From contig NZ_CAJHAR010000027.1 of assembly GCF_904846415.1 (NCBI RefSeq), forward strand, positions 1-49,086: 49,086 nucleotides of DNA, in the 5' to 3' direction. How positions within the stretch are numbered: the stretch's first letter is position 1; each line of letters begins with the position of its first letter. The notes beneath the pieces are model-generated. The model did not search any database. It was given only the letters and a program-made list of their open reading frames with translations, and had not been told where the DNA came from. Shown here in pieces: positions 1-9,237 of this stretch. The position numbers and the translations under genes are program-made. The DNA is from Psychrobacter piscatorii. Its GTDB lineage: Bacteria > Pseudomonadota > Gammaproteobacteria > Pseudomonadales > Moraxellaceae.

Positions 1-1
1 A

Positions 2-100
2 CGAGCCGTTAGAAGAACCTGTTGTTTCTCTAAGAAGCTCGATAATCACTTAAAAGTGTTTGATCTGGTGTTCTTTTATGTCAATTATGGCTACGTCTGA
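2..100 (+). pseudogene. IS1-family transposase, C-terminal end (cut by window edge)
   Basis: An open frame enters from the left edge and stops at 98-100. Its last 32 residues contain RRTCCFSKKL and end in FFYVNYGYV. The CFSK segment followed by a conserved His resembles the C terminus of IS1-family transposases (known family pattern, recognised from memory). Only the tail is in the window, so whether the gene is intact cannot be judged. The inverted-repeat-like sequence immediately after it supports an IS right end. Confidence 0.6.
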
Positions 101-101
101 T

Positions 102-127
102 GCCAGCATACTTTTTAGAACACCACC
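102..127 (-). repeat. Putative right terminal inverted repeat of the IS1-family element
   Basis: Read on the minus strand the segment begins GGTGGTGTTC followed by TAAAAAGTATGC. It lies two bases after the transposase stop codon, where the right terminal repeat of an IS1-type element is expected. The left end and the target duplication are outside the window, so the boundary near 127 is an inference. Confidence 0.5.
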
Positions 128-240
128 GAATTTTTATCTTTACTATGGTTATCCTATTGATGATTAACAATTTTTGTAGTGCTGAGATGTTCCGATCATT
201 TAGCAAGAGTTACGGTGTTATGTGCTGATTATAGACATAA

Positions 241-272
241 AAAAGCCCAGCTATTGATACAGATGGGCTTTT
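241..272. terminator. Bidirectional rho-independent terminator
   Basis: Perfect 9-bp arms AAAAGCCCA and TGGGCTTTT flank a 14-nt loop, with T-rich sequence on both exits. It lies just downstream of mntP on the minus strand and separates it from the IS1 remnant. Nothing else is seen between 128 and 303. Confidence 0.8.
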
Positions 273-303
273 ATTTATCAAGTAGCTAATACCTATCGAG
301 TGA

Positions 304-876
304 CTAAAGATGACTAAATAAAATCCATGCACCGATGGCAATTAGCATCACACCGCCAAACACTTCCGCCTTATGACCAATTAATGAGCCCAACATCTTT
401 CCTAACAACACCCCTAGCGTGACCATTATCGTAGTCGCTAGACCAATCAGACCTGCCGCCAGTAAAATATTGACCTTTACAAATGCTAGGCTCACACCGA
501 CAGCCATGGCATCGATGCTGGTACCAAATGCAATCAACGCAAGTTTAAGAAATGAATGTCTCGACGGCGCTTCTGCCTTTTCATCACTTGTCTTCATTCC
601 CTCATACAGCATGTGTAGACCGAGCGCAAAAAGTATGACAAACGCGACCCAATGATCCCATGCCTCAATAAAAGACGCATCTATAAAGGATGTGGCAGAG
701 TGACCAATTAACCAACCAATAATAGGAGTGATCGCTTCAATGGTGCCAAAAATAACACCCATTCTGAAAGCTTCGGTAAAATGAGGGTTTTTAAGGCTTG
801 CTCCTTTACTGATTGCCACAGAAAAGGCATCCGTAGACATGGAAAAAGCAAGTAGTAGAAGTGCGATAGGATTCAT
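304..876 (-). CDS. mntP: Manganese efflux pump MntP
   Basis: A 190-residue, six-helix inner-membrane protein of the MntP (DUF204) family, which exports Mn2+. Two internally related halves each carry an Asp-containing helix (STDAFSVAISKG near residue 15 and GTSIDAMAVG in the second half), typical of the family. The ATG at 874-876 is chosen because the protein starting MNPIALLLLAF has the usual family length of about 190. A longer in-frame start at 1041 would translate straight through the manganese riboswitch and is rejected. Expression is expected to rise with Mn2+ through that riboswitch. The gene stands alone between two terminators. Confidence 0.93.
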   Translation of the reverse strand: MNPIALLLLAFSMSTDAFSVAISKGASLKNPHFTEAFRMGVIFGTIEAITPIIGWLIGHSATSFIDASFIEAWDHWVAFVILFALGLHMLYEGMKTSDEKAEAPSRHSFLKLALIAFGTSIDAMAVGVSLAFVKVNILLAAGLIGLATTIMVTLGVLLGKMLGSLIGHKAEVFGGVMLIAIGAWILFSHL

Positions 877-942
877 GTGATTTTCTCTGGTCGAGTATAG
901 AGTCCACGACATAGCCACACCCCCGACCTGCAGTGTAGATAT

Positions 943-1044
943 ATCGATGGTCTCGCCAACCGAGAGGTGTTCGTACCATGGCATGTGGCCAAGTATGTTG
1001 ATACGAACGCTTTCGCAGTACGAAAGCAGGCTACTCCCCAAAGA
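943..1044 (-). promoter_or_regulatory. yybP-ykoY manganese riboswitch
   Basis: On the minus strand the leader carries the hallmark conserved pieces of the yybP-ykoY class in order: TTTGGGGAGTAGCC near its 5' end, then ATCAACATACTTGGCC, then GGCGAGACCAT. This class binds Mn2+ and is known to precede mntP and alx in enterobacteria. The remaining leader of about 65 nt to the ATG would hold the expression platform. No intrinsic terminator is evident there, so translational control is more likely (inference). Confidence 0.92.
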
Positions 1045-1050
1045 GTGCTT

Positions 1051-1078
1051 AGATTAGCATTGATACGCTATAAGTCAA
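1051..1078 (-). promoter_or_regulatory. Sigma-70 promoter of mntP
   Basis: On the minus strand TTGACT (1073-1078) and TAATCT (1051-1056) are separated by 16 bp. The predicted start near 1044 coincides with the 5' edge of the riboswitch, which supports the assignment. Confidence 0.55.
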
Positions 1079-1090
1079 TCATAAAATACT

Positions 1091-1128
1091 AAACCCTTCA
1101 TACTATAAAGATCTGGCATGAAGGGTTT
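1091..1128. terminator. Terminator after the TonB-receptor gene
   Basis: Perfect 11-bp arms AAACCCTTCAT and ATGAAGGGTTT with a 16-nt loop. The plus-strand exit is T-rich (GGGTTTTTG). The minus-strand exit is less so but still AT-rich. It lies between the end of the iron-uptake operon and the mntP promoter. Confidence 0.65.
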
Positions 1129-1160
1129 TTGATACTTTTATTTTTTACATGCTGTTAGTT

Positions 1161-3542
1161 TTAGTAGTCGATAGTATAGCTCAACCCATAAGTCGTGCCT
1201 GAGGCAGGTAAGCGATTCAAATCACCAAATGTGGTCTGATGATAGACCGTTTGATAGTCTTTGTTGAGCAAGTTATAAACCCCATAATCTACTCGGCCAA
1301 CTGGCATTTTCACCTGTCCCAAGACATCTAGGGTCATATAACCGGTCACTGGCAATGCACTAGAGTCAGGGTCTTGTTGTTGGTCTTTAAAAGCTCTGTC
1401 ATTACCGCCTATTGCTAGCGCTTGCAGACGAATATTGCTGCCTTCATCGAATTGATATTGCGCAAATGCAGTGCCTTTTAACGGTGTCAGACGTACGGCA
1501 TCCAGCTCTAGCCAATCGCCATCCTTATCGTACTGACCACGGGTATAGGCAACACTACCGCCTACTTGCCATTTATCGCTAATATCATGGCTAAGCGACC
1601 CCTCTACCCCGTAGACGCGCTCATCGGTATCGACGACTTCTACAGTATAATCATCAGTGAAGCGCACGACTTTATCTGATTCATTATAAAAACCGCTTAA
1701 GCGAGCAGCCGTATCGCCATGCTTACCTTGCCAGCCAAACTCGTAGTTATTGATGGCAATAGGCTGTACGTTTTCTGAGTTGACCACAAATCCTGCCCGC
1801 ACATCACGCAGCGCACGCTGGATATCTGCGGTGGTAAAGCCTTGTGAAAAGTTAGCAAATATTTGATCATTTGGGGTTAATTGATAGCTAGTACCGAGAT
1901 TGAACAAGGTTTTGTCATGGTCTGTGCTGCCCTTTTTAACATCGCCTGCTTGATAGTCAATACCATAAGCGGCACTTGTCCCACTGATGCGAGGGTTATT
2001 GAAGTACTCGTCAAGCAGCTGCTCATAGATGGGCGTAAAAGCATCGGTTTTTGCTTTGAGCTTTTGATAACGAACGCCTGCACTGGTATGCCATTTATCC
2101 GTTAAGTCGACATCGGCATTGACAAAAGCGCCCCATTTATCGATGGTCGTATCTGGCCCACCATTATACGTTAGACCATTGGGCTGGGCGCTTAGACCAT
2201 TACTTGCCATAAACTCATTTAAGTCTTGTCCATAATAGGCCTGCTCACTGTTTTCACGTTCAAAGTCAGCACCATAACTAAAGAGTGTTTTTCTACCTGC
2301 GATTTCACTATCGGTCTGCATAGCAGCACGCAACCCCATGACCTCGATATCAGCCTCTGACTGAGTAACAAAAGTTGCCGCGCCCAATAGCTTGCCTAAT
2401 GTGTCTTTATCAGTGAGACCGTTTGCTCGCCATACCTCAGATGCTTGGGTGTCCGCGGTTTTTCCAGAAGGGTAAAAACGACCTGTCTCGTCTCTATAGT
2501 AGCCTGTAATGCTCAGATTTGAGCCTGCAACATTGTCATTATTGTAGTTTAAGTTGACGGAGGTTTTGGTCGTCAGCGGCTCGTTTTTTATATTGGCACC
2601 ATCGATTGCTTTTAAAGATGGTTTTGCGCCAAATAACACTGCCAAACCATCGCCATAATCTGGGCCGTAGTCGGTGTTTTGCTCATCATTATAATAAGTG
2701 ACGGCAAGATCTAGCGTCTGACTGTCCGTCAATGCCATACCCAAGCTACCATTCACACTCAAGGACTTGGTGTCTTGTTGGTCTGTTTGGTTGACATCAG
2801 GGCTGATGCGATCACCATGACTATCGAACTTGCCGCCTTTAGTTTCGTAATCCACATCTAGACGGCCATACACTCGCTCGCCACCATAGCCTAGTGTCTG
2901 ACCGACATGATAGCCGAATGACTCTGATTCAAACTCACGGCTGCTACTCACGCCCACTCTAGTTTGTCTGATAGGGCCATAACCCACCAGAGATTTAGTC
3001 ACAAGGTTAATCAACCCGCCAGCCGCACCAGCACCATAGATACTGGTTGCACCTGAGAGCACCTCTACCCGCTCAAGCTGTGCAAGGTCAATGCTGTTCA
3101 GCTCACGTGAGAGACTGCGTGAACTGCTTAAAGGCACACCATTTAGCAAAAACTGCACAGGCCGACCATGCATGGTGGTGCCATAGTTACTGGTTGAGCC
3201 ACTACTGGCACCTAGGCTTGGAATCAGCTGTGCCAAGATATCGCCCGTAGTACGGTCGCCTGTGGCCTGCATCTGTATATCATTTTCGGTAATCACTTGA
3301 GTGACTGCGGGCATCTTACTGATTTTTTGTGCCAGCGCTGTCCCTGTTCTAGCATTGGCAGCGACTTTGATGGTATCCAAGGTCACACTAGGCACTGCCT
3401 TAGATGATGAGCTTGATGCTATTTCTGCGGTAGTTTGTATGTCTAATACGACATTCGCTGTATTGGTACTGGTTTGCGCATGTAACTGCTGGCTGATACA
3501 AAGGGTAAGAAGAGATAGAGCAACGTGATGGTGGCTTTTCAT
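1161..3542 (-). CDS. TonB-dependent ferric-siderophore receptor
   Basis: A 793-residue outer-membrane receptor. Residues 1-22 form a signal peptide ending HAQ. A TonB-box-like DTIKV lies at 56-60. A plug domain follows (about 70-190, with AQLERVEVLSGATSIYGAGA, the usual end of the plug core), then a 22-strand-type barrel ending in an aromatic C terminus (SYTIDY). It is the last gene of a same-strand cluster encoding a Fhu-type hydroxamate-siderophore ABC importer, so a ferric hydroxamate is the likely ligand. This is inference, since receptor ligand cannot be read from sequence. A good Fur-box match lies 109 bp upstream, so the receptor can be transcribed separately under iron control. Confidence 0.9.
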   Translation of the reverse strand: MKSHHHVALSLLTLCISQQLHAQTSTNTANVVLDIQTTAEIASSSSSKAVPSVTLDTIKVAANARTGTALAQKISKMPAVTQVITENDIQMQATGDRTTGDILAQLIPSLGASSGSTSNYGTTMHGRPVQFLLNGVPLSSSRSLSRELNSIDLAQLERVEVLSGATSIYGAGAAGGLINLVTKSLVGYGPIRQTRVGVSSSREFESESFGYHVGQTLGYGGERVYGRLDVDYETKGGKFDSHGDRISPDVNQTDQQDTKSLSVNGSLGMALTDSQTLDLAVTYYNDEQNTDYGPDYGDGLAVLFGAKPSLKAIDGANIKNEPLTTKTSVNLNYNNDNVAGSNLSITGYYRDETGRFYPSGKTADTQASEVWRANGLTDKDTLGKLLGAATFVTQSEADIEVMGLRAAMQTDSEIAGRKTLFSYGADFERENSEQAYYGQDLNEFMASNGLSAQPNGLTYNGGPDTTIDKWGAFVNADVDLTDKWHTSAGVRYQKLKAKTDAFTPIYEQLLDEYFNNPRISGTSAAYGIDYQAGDVKKGSTDHDKTLFNLGTSYQLTPNDQIFANFSQGFTTADIQRALRDVRAGFVVNSENVQPIAINNYEFGWQGKHGDTAARLSGFYNESDKVVRFTDDYTVEVVDTDERVYGVEGSLSHDISDKWQVGGSVAYTRGQYDKDGDWLELDAVRLTPLKGTAFAQYQFDEGSNIRLQALAIGGNDRAFKDQQQDPDSSALPVTGYMTLDVLGQVKMPVGRVDYGVYNLLNKDYQTVYHQTTFGDLNRLPASGTTYGLSYTIDY

Positions 3543-3650
3543 AATTACTTCACTTAGGTTATTTCACTTAGTTGGATAGGTGGACAGTGGTATGCGTTAT
3601 ATTTAGCAAATAATACTGTATGTACTAACTTTGTGAAAGACATCATAAAT

Positions 3651-3669
3651 GATAATGATTATTATTTCT
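3651..3669. promoter_or_regulatory. Fur box upstream of the TonB receptor
   Basis: The 19-mer GATAATGATTATTATTTCT matches the Fur consensus GATAATGATAATCATTATC at most positions, especially in the left half. It is in the 197-bp space between fhuB and the receptor start and suggests iron repression of the receptor. Confidence 0.7.
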
Positions 3670-3739
3670 ATAAAATAATCTATTATGTTTTTGTGGCAAC
3701 TGGTTAGCATTGCCATCACCTTCCCACTACGAATCGGTT

Positions 3740-5866
3740 CTAGCCTTTTGTCGTAGTTGGCACCTTACGAATAAGCCATAAGAAATAGCCACCGCCGATG
3801 ATGGCGGCGACTGTACCAGCAGGCAGCTCATAAGGGAAAATCACATAACGTCCGATCCAATCCGCTATCACCATGACACCTGCTCCTAACAATGCCGCTA
3901 ATGGTAACTGCCGCTCAAGCTTGACCGCCCCAAGTGATGTCGCCAAATGCGGCACCATCAAGCCAATAAAGCTCAATGGTCCGACAGCTAGGGTGCTGGC
4001 TGTACTCAGTGCTGCTACTAATACTAATAGTGAAAAAGTGACTGGTGTGATTGCCACACCCAAATTACGCGCGACCCCTGTGCCCAATCCAAGGACGCGC
4101 AATGGCTTGATAATCAATAAGCTAAGTACAAACAAAATGAGTGCAATGCCAATGAGATACCAGACCGTATTGGGCTGGGCGCTATAGGTCGTGCCTGATA
4201 ACCAGCTGAGCATCGCCTCCAGACGTGGGTCGCCTGATAGCTTGACCATGTGCATGACCCCATCCATCATGGCGGCGATACCAATACCGACCAACAATAG
4301 ATAGCCTGAGCTGACTCTACGTGCCAGCCAAATGACTAGTAGCAACACTGCCATCGCACCTGACAGTCCTGAAACTAGTAACGTACCTGCTCCAGCCGAC
4401 AGCCCCAAACTTGGTAATAATAAAAACCCTAAAATAACCCCAAGCGCCGCGCCTGAGCTGACACCTAAAACCTCGGGACTGGCCATAGGGTTGCGAGTTA
4501 GAGTTTGTAGTAGCACGCCTGCAACAGCCAACATCAACCCTGTTGCCGCCGCACTTAAACTACGAGGCAGACGATACTGCTGCGTCAATGCCCAATCGGT
4601 ACTAAATCCCCAACCATTGATATCCTGTACAAAAAGACAAGCCAACATTATTGTGATGATAACTCCAACGCCCCATCGCCAAAATACAACGTTTTTGTTT
4701 TGACCACTTATCCTAGGAGTTACTGCCTCTATGCGCTCACGGCGCTGGCGCAAAATCAGCCAAATAATCAGTGGCGCACCAAGTATGCCCGTCATGGCAC
4801 CAGCGGGGATTTGCATACCTAGTATCGGCTCAAGCAATAACGCAACATTGCTGGTCAACAGTAGTAGCAATGCACCTAGCCCAAACGCGGCTACCAAACG
4901 CTTGCCAATGGACGAGATACCCAGCGCATTGACCAAGCTTGCCGCACCAAGACCAATAAAACCAATCAAGCCAACTTCACTAATGACTAATGCCGTTACC
5001 ATTGCCACAATGAGCACCACCAATGCGCGAATACTATTGATCGGTACGCCCAAACGCCTCGCCTGCGAGTCATCCAAGCTCATCAGCGTCAGCGGTTTTA
5101 ATAAAGGTAGGCTCACTATGGTCATTAAAATAGCCGTTACTACCAGTATTTGACTGGTGTCCCAGCTACTTTGGGCCAAAAACCCAGCCGCCCATGACAA
5201 CATGCCATTACTGCGCTCAGCGAAAAATAGCACTAATACATTGGCGATCGCTGCTAGCAAAATATTCACGACCAAACCAGCTAATATCAAAATCAGCGGG
5301 TTAAATCGACTGGGCGCTGACAAGGCAAATACTAAACCCATACTTATAATGGCACCGACAAAAGCCACATAAATGCCACCATAAATGGCCAAACTTGGTA
5401 AAAATAACGTCACAATCAGCATGGCCAACTGTGCGCCTACCCCCACTCCCAATGTAGTGTCTGATGCCAATGAGTTTTTGACCAGCTGCTGTAGCAAGAT
5501 ACTGACCACGCCCAACAACCCGCCTGCTAATAACGCCACTACACTGGTAGCAACCAAATGAAGCTGCGTCGCCATACTGGCAATATCCAGTTGCGAGCTT
5601 GGTAAAAATAGCTCACTAATCGGACGCGTCCATTCTTGACCTAATAGTATCCAACCACTCCATACTGATAAAACCATTAGCCCTATCGGAGTAATCCACA
5701 ATCGCCAAGATGTGCTAATCAATGAAGAGATATCAGGTCTGCTCGGTGGGGGCTTAGACGATGAAGTGGTTGCTGAATAGGAGCGTGAAGCCGAGGTCAT
5801 AGCATTGGCACTATTATTAGTATTAGTAGAGTTAGTATTGGTTGAATGATCAGTGTTGATAGTCAT
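3740..5866 (-). CDS. fhuB: Fused iron-siderophore ABC permease FhuB
   Basis: At 708 residues it is a tandem duplication of the FecCD-type permease, as in E. coli FhuB, with about 20 membrane segments. Half one spans about 55-375 and half two about 395-705. Each half has the conserved cytoplasmic coupling-loop region around GLGAASLVNALG and GLMVPHLATSLG. It forms the inner-membrane channel for ferric hydroxamates with FhuC and FhuD. Its ATG overlaps the fhuD stop (ATGA), indicating translational coupling. The first 45 residues are an odd Asn/Ser/Thr-rich low-complexity tail with no counterpart in the transporter core. Confidence 0.93.
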   Translation of the reverse strand: MTINTDHSTNTNSTNTNNSANAMTSASRSYSATTSSSKPPPSRPDISSLISTSWRLWITPIGLMVLSVWSGWILLGQEWTRPISELFLPSSQLDIASMATQLHLVATSVVALLAGGLLGVVSILLQQLVKNSLASDTTLGVGVGAQLAMLIVTLFLPSLAIYGGIYVAFVGAIISMGLVFALSAPSRFNPLILILAGLVVNILLAAIANVLVLFFAERSNGMLSWAAGFLAQSSWDTSQILVVTAILMTIVSLPLLKPLTLMSLDDSQARRLGVPINSIRALVVLIVAMVTALVISEVGLIGFIGLGAASLVNALGISSIGKRLVAAFGLGALLLLLTSNVALLLEPILGMQIPAGAMTGILGAPLIIWLILRQRRERIEAVTPRISGQNKNVVFWRWGVGVIITIMLACLFVQDINGWGFSTDWALTQQYRLPRSLSAAATGLMLAVAGVLLQTLTRNPMASPEVLGVSSGAALGVILGFLLLPSLGLSAGAGTLLVSGLSGAMAVLLLVIWLARRVSSGYLLLVGIGIAAMMDGVMHMVKLSGDPRLEAMLSWLSGTTYSAQPNTVWYLIGIALILFVLSLLIIKPLRVLGLGTGVARNLGVAITPVTFSLLVLVAALSTASTLAVGPLSFIGLMVPHLATSLGAVKLERQLPLAALLGAGVMVIADWIGRYVIFPYELPAGTVAAIIGGGYFLWLIRKVPTTTKG

Positions 5867-6939
5867 AATGTGGCACCACCTTTCAACGAAACTGTCGATA
5901 GATTATTTGCCAAGCTTACCAGTGACGACATACCGCCATAAATCCATACTGGCGGCAACTCTGCCATACAGCGATTGTCACCATAGCTCAAACGCTGCCA
6001 TACCAAACTGTCCTCAATCTCAGCTTTAGTGATTGGGCTCATGGGATCTATGATAAGTAAGCAGGTCTCATCATCTAACTGCGCCAAGTCTTTCATGCGT
6101 ATTGGAAAAAACCCCCATTGATTGCCTTGACCCAAGGACACAAGCTCTTTACCCATTTGATTTAATGCCACTCTGAATAAGCTATTATCGACATACATGC
6201 GCATATTATTGGCATCAACAAACTGTACGACAGCGAACTTTTTTACGTTTGGATAACGCTGTTGCAGTTTCACGCCAGCCCGACTAATTTCTTTTTGACT
6301 CTGTACAATATAGTCTTCTGCCAATTTAGGGTTTTCAATAAGCGCACCAAGCGCTCGTGTCGGTTCAGTGTAGTCAGCCCATGTTGCTGTCTCCCCTTTT
6401 GCTGCAAACATCACTGACTCGGCAGGCACATCACCATATAAACTGCGGGCATGTTCATAAAAATAGTTATCTATGACCATATCAACAGGGAGCTGGGCGA
6501 CTAACTCTGCATTAGGCTGATAACGAATGCCAATATCTGTGGTTGACGCTGGGAGATTGGGACGACCGACCCATCTGTCCCACACTCTGATATCACCAGT
6601 CGCAATCGGCGCATGCCCCATCGCGGTCAGCGTCGCTGCGTTACCCCAATCAGGGGAGACGATATTGATACTGTCATTATTAATACGGTCACTATTAATA
6701 ATGACCGTATGGCTGTTTTCTGTTTCAGTGATATTGTCAGGAGGTGATTCATCAAAGTGAGTAATATCTTTGTCGGATGCCGAGTGACTACAAGCGGATA
6801 ATGTCAACGAGGTGAGCATAACAAAGGCGAAGAGAGCAAATCCTTTAAATACGGCTGCTGGCGACGCGCACTCTGATGTGGCTACCGAGTGCCTTGACGA
6901 TTGATATTGATAAAAAACAAAAAACACAACAGAAAACAT
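5863..6939 (-). CDS. fhuD: Siderophore-binding lipoprotein FhuD
   Basis: A 358-residue substrate-binding protein of the TroA/FhuD (cluster A-II) type. A hydrophobic segment at about 33-49 ends in the lipobox LSAC (Cys50), so it is probably a membrane-anchored lipoprotein, unlike soluble E. coli FhuD. The stretch before the hydrophobic segment is unusually long (30 residues) and no clear ribosome site precedes the ATG at 6939, so the true start is uncertain. The mature part has the usual segments, for example IRYQPNAELVAQLPVDMVI and the C-terminal WIYGG region. It sits between fhuC and fhuB, overlapping fhuB by 4 bp. Confidence 0.85.
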   Translation of the reverse strand: MFSVVFFVFYQYQSSRHSVATSECASPAAVFKGFALFAFVMLTSLTLSACSHSASDKDITHFDESPPDNITETENSHTVIINSDRINNDSINIVSPDWGNAATLTAMGHAPIATGDIRVWDRWVGRPNLPASTTDIGIRYQPNAELVAQLPVDMVIDNYFYEHARSLYGDVPAESVMFAAKGETATWADYTEPTRALGALIENPKLAEDYIVQSQKEISRAGVKLQQRYPNVKKFAVVQFVDANNMRMYVDNSLFRVALNQMGKELVSLGQGNQWGFFPIRMKDLAQLDDETCLLIIDPMSPITKAEIEDSLVWQRLSYGDNRCMAELPPVWIYGGMSSLVSLANNLSTVSLKGGATL

Positions 6940-6987
6940 AGGGGCATATCTTTTTAGGCGAGTGTATGAAAAAGAAGCGATCTGATG

Positions 6988-7764
6988 TCAAGCGACTGCA
7001 ACAGGCTGCCCTGTTATAGGATGGTTAAGCAGTTGCATGTCAACGTTAAAAATATTGTGTAATACCTCAGATTGCATCGTGCTTTTGATATTGCCATTGT
7101 GACAAACTCGGCCGTTTTTTAGCGCGATGATACGATCCGCATATTGCGCGGCCAGATTAATATCATGAATAATAATCACCACGCTCAACCCCTGCTCATC
7201 TACCAAACGGCGGATAAGCTGAATGACTTCAATCTGATAATGCATATCCAGCGCAGCGAGCGGCTCATCAAGCAATAGATATTTAGTGTCTTGCGCCAAG
7301 CACATCGCAAGCCAAGCACGGGCGCGCTCGCCGCCTGATAATGTAGCCGTGATACGATCAGCAAACGCTTCGGTTTGGGTCACCATTAGCGCTTGCTCGA
7401 CTTTATCTCTATCCATTTGGGTTGGCTTTTGTAGCCACTTTTGATGCGGATAGCGTCCGAGCATCACCAGCTCACGCACGGTAAATCCAGCGGCGTCCGG
7501 CAGTTGCTGCGGTAGATAGGCCATTTGACGCGCCAGCTCTTTACTACCGTAATCATTGATACGAGTATCATCTAAGGTAATACTCCCGCCACTACTCGCC
7601 ATCTCGCCTGCCAATGCTTTGATCAGGGTCGATTTGCCTGAACCGTTATGTCCAACTAGCGCCACCAACTGCTTGGTATCAATCTCGCAGCTCACGTTAT
7701 CTAGTAAAGTATTCCCTTGACGACTGATGGTCAGTTGGTTTGCACGTAGCATATAGGCACTCAT
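6988..7764 (-). CDS. fhuC: Ferric-siderophore ABC ATPase FhuC
   Basis: A 258-residue ATPase: Walker A GHNGSGKST (38-46), Q-loop near LPQQ (84-87), signature LSGGERAR (142-149), Walker B YLLLDEP (162-168) and the H-loop His in IIHD. It powers the FhuBD importer. First gene of the minus-strand operon fhuC-fhuD-fhuB-receptor. Its control region is shared with the divergent siderophore-interacting protein and contains Fur-like boxes. An alternative ATG at 7752 (MLRANQ) exists, and neither start has a strong ribosome site. Confidence 0.92.
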   Translation of the reverse strand: MSAYMLRANQLTISRQGNTLLDNVSCEIDTKQLVALVGHNGSGKSTLIKALAGEMASSGGSITLDDTRINDYGSKELARQMAYLPQQLPDAAGFTVRELVMLGRYPHQKWLQKPTQMDRDKVEQALMVTQTEAFADRITATLSGGERARAWLAMCLAQDTKYLLLDEPLAALDMHYQIEVIQLIRRLVDEQGLSVVIIIHDINLAAQYADRIIALKNGRVCHNGNIKSTMQSEVLHNIFNVDMQLLNHPITGQPVAVA

Positions 7765-7906
7765 TATTGATAGAAAATTAGAAAAGTTAGGCTCGATGAC
7801 AGTTACTTTTTTGCAGCATTTTTGTCTCGAAACACTTTATTGAAGCGCTGTTTTAAAGCATGTACTTGAAAACAAAACGGTAATGAGAGATGATTTTACT
7901 CGTAAA

Positions 7907-7932
7907 CGATAATAAAAACAATTATCATTAAC
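7907..7932. promoter_or_regulatory. Divergent Fur-like box between fhuC and the SIP gene
   Basis: GATAAT (7908-7913) and ATTATC (7921-7926) form an inverted pair, and the right part, ATTATCATTAAC, resembles a Fur half-site array. Its position in the 204-bp divergent region suggests iron control of both the importer operon and the reductase gene. The match is weaker than that of the box at 3651-3669. Confidence 0.55.
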
Positions 7933-7968
7933 TAATCGAAGTTTGTATTTATTAATTTACCTCTGCTT

Positions 7969-9237
7969 ATGAGTATCAATATGGCTAATATCCTCCTATC
8001 CTCTGAACGTAATCGTTATGGTCAAGACAGACCGTATACTCCCTTGAATGCCCCTGAACTAAAAGACATCATCAGTCATATCAATGAAGAACATATAGAT
8101 GAGCTGCTAGGATTTTTAATCGCATTTACCCCTATATCTAATGCTGAATTGGATAATATAGAGGTACAATTGACGACGGTTTACACTGAAGGTCTCGAGT
8201 TACAAGTACAGCCAAAAAATGTAGAGTCTCAATCTAATAACGCTCAAGACAACACTGTGCAGAATCAAACCTTTTTTATTGCCTTTCCCGCAGCCATCAC
8301 CCATCCTGACGAGCTACAAGTTCAATATATTGCGCTCAAACAAAGGGCAGATAAAAAACTGGGTAAAAAAACCATCGAATTAATCAAACAAATCTTTACG
8401 GTGGAAAACCGCTATAAAGTCAGCGAGAACATGCTCCGTCTTGAACTCAGTATGCCTCAATTAAGTAGTAGTGACCCATTAAACAAACAGCCCTCCTCAG
8501 TGCCAATCAATGACGCGGGCTATGCTTACTTGTTTGATTTGGCACACAATAGCGCCGCTAAGAATAGCGTAACCACTGGTATAGAGGACAACGCACGCTC
8601 TGCACGCGCTCATCGTTATTACACCTTAAGAAAAGCATGGAAAACGCCTACTGGCATACAAGCGTGGGTCGATGTGTTTCTTCATGGAGATACACTGGGC
8701 GGCAGTTGGGCTCAGTCGCTACAGGTAGGTGAAACCATAATCACCAAAAGAGAATTTCCTGAAAAAGTGGATCATTTGAGTGATAGTCAAGCGTTATTAA
8801 TCGCTGATGAAACGTCTATGCCGACTGTCGCGAGATTACTCGAGCTTTGGGAAAATCCAATACCGCCGCTAGTTGTTTGCGTCACACACAACGCGGCGGA
8901 TCAACGTTATTTTGATAACGTAAAAATTCGTAGTGGTATTGATCGCAGCATTAATAATAGTACTGAGGGCAATAATGAGCGCACTACCAAGAATGGCGTT
9001 AAAGACAACTTCACCGTACTTCCCATCGTCATCGATCAACAATGCTCAGTACAGCATTTAGCATCCCTAATCGATCATACGGTAGGTAATTATTTAACGG
9101 ATCAGCCCTTAAAAATTGATAAGGTCTGGGGTGCGTTAGAGGCAAGCACTGTCAAAGCGCTGCGTCCCATGCTCAGAGAGCGACTTGATCTTAGCCGTGC
9201 AGAGGTGGTGATAAAGGTATATTGGCGTCAGGATTAA
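7969..9237 (+). CDS. Siderophore-interacting (ferric-siderophore reductase) protein, ViuB/YqjH type
   Basis: A 422-residue protein with the flavin-binding signature of siderophore-interacting proteins, HRYYTLRKA (R216-Y218-T219-R221), followed by the nucleotide-domain segment SQALLIADETSMPTVARLLE and the terminal WGALEASTVKALRPMLRE, characteristic of the SIP family. Such enzymes reduce cytosolic ferric siderophores to release Fe2+, fitting the divergent Fhu importer. The first 190 residues are an extra domain reminiscent of DUF2470/HugZ-type modules (HINEEHIDELLGFL), and family members are usually 250-350 residues long. Two Asn-rich inserts (about 83-101 and 325-345) interrupt the folds. Start choice between ATG 7969 and 7981 is open. 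Confidence 0.82.
   Translation: MSINMANILLSSERNRYGQDRPYTPLNAPELKDIISHINEEHIDELLGFLIAFTPISNAELDNIEVQLTTVYTEGLELQVQPKNVESQSNNAQDNTVQNQTFFIAFPAAITHPDELQVQYIALKQRADKKLGKKTIELIKQIFTVENRYKVSENMLRLELSMPQLSSSDPLNKQPSSVPINDAGYAYLFDLAHNSAAKNSVTTGIEDNARSARAHRYYTLRKAWKTPTGIQAWVDVFLHGDTLGGSWAQSLQVGETIITKREFPEKVDHLSDSQALLIADETSMPTVARLLELWENPIPPLVVCVTHNAADQRYFDNVKIRSGIDRSINNSTEGNNERTTKNGVKDNFTVLPIVIDQQCSVQHLASLIDHTVGNYLTDQPLKIDKVWGALEASTVKALRPMLRERLDLSRAEVVIKVYWRQD

Noticed and set aside
3873..5372. Several long plus-strand open frames opposite fhuB
   Set aside because: Low-complexity Ala/Pro/Thr/Asn-rich translations with no motif, lying entirely antisense to a clear transporter gene.
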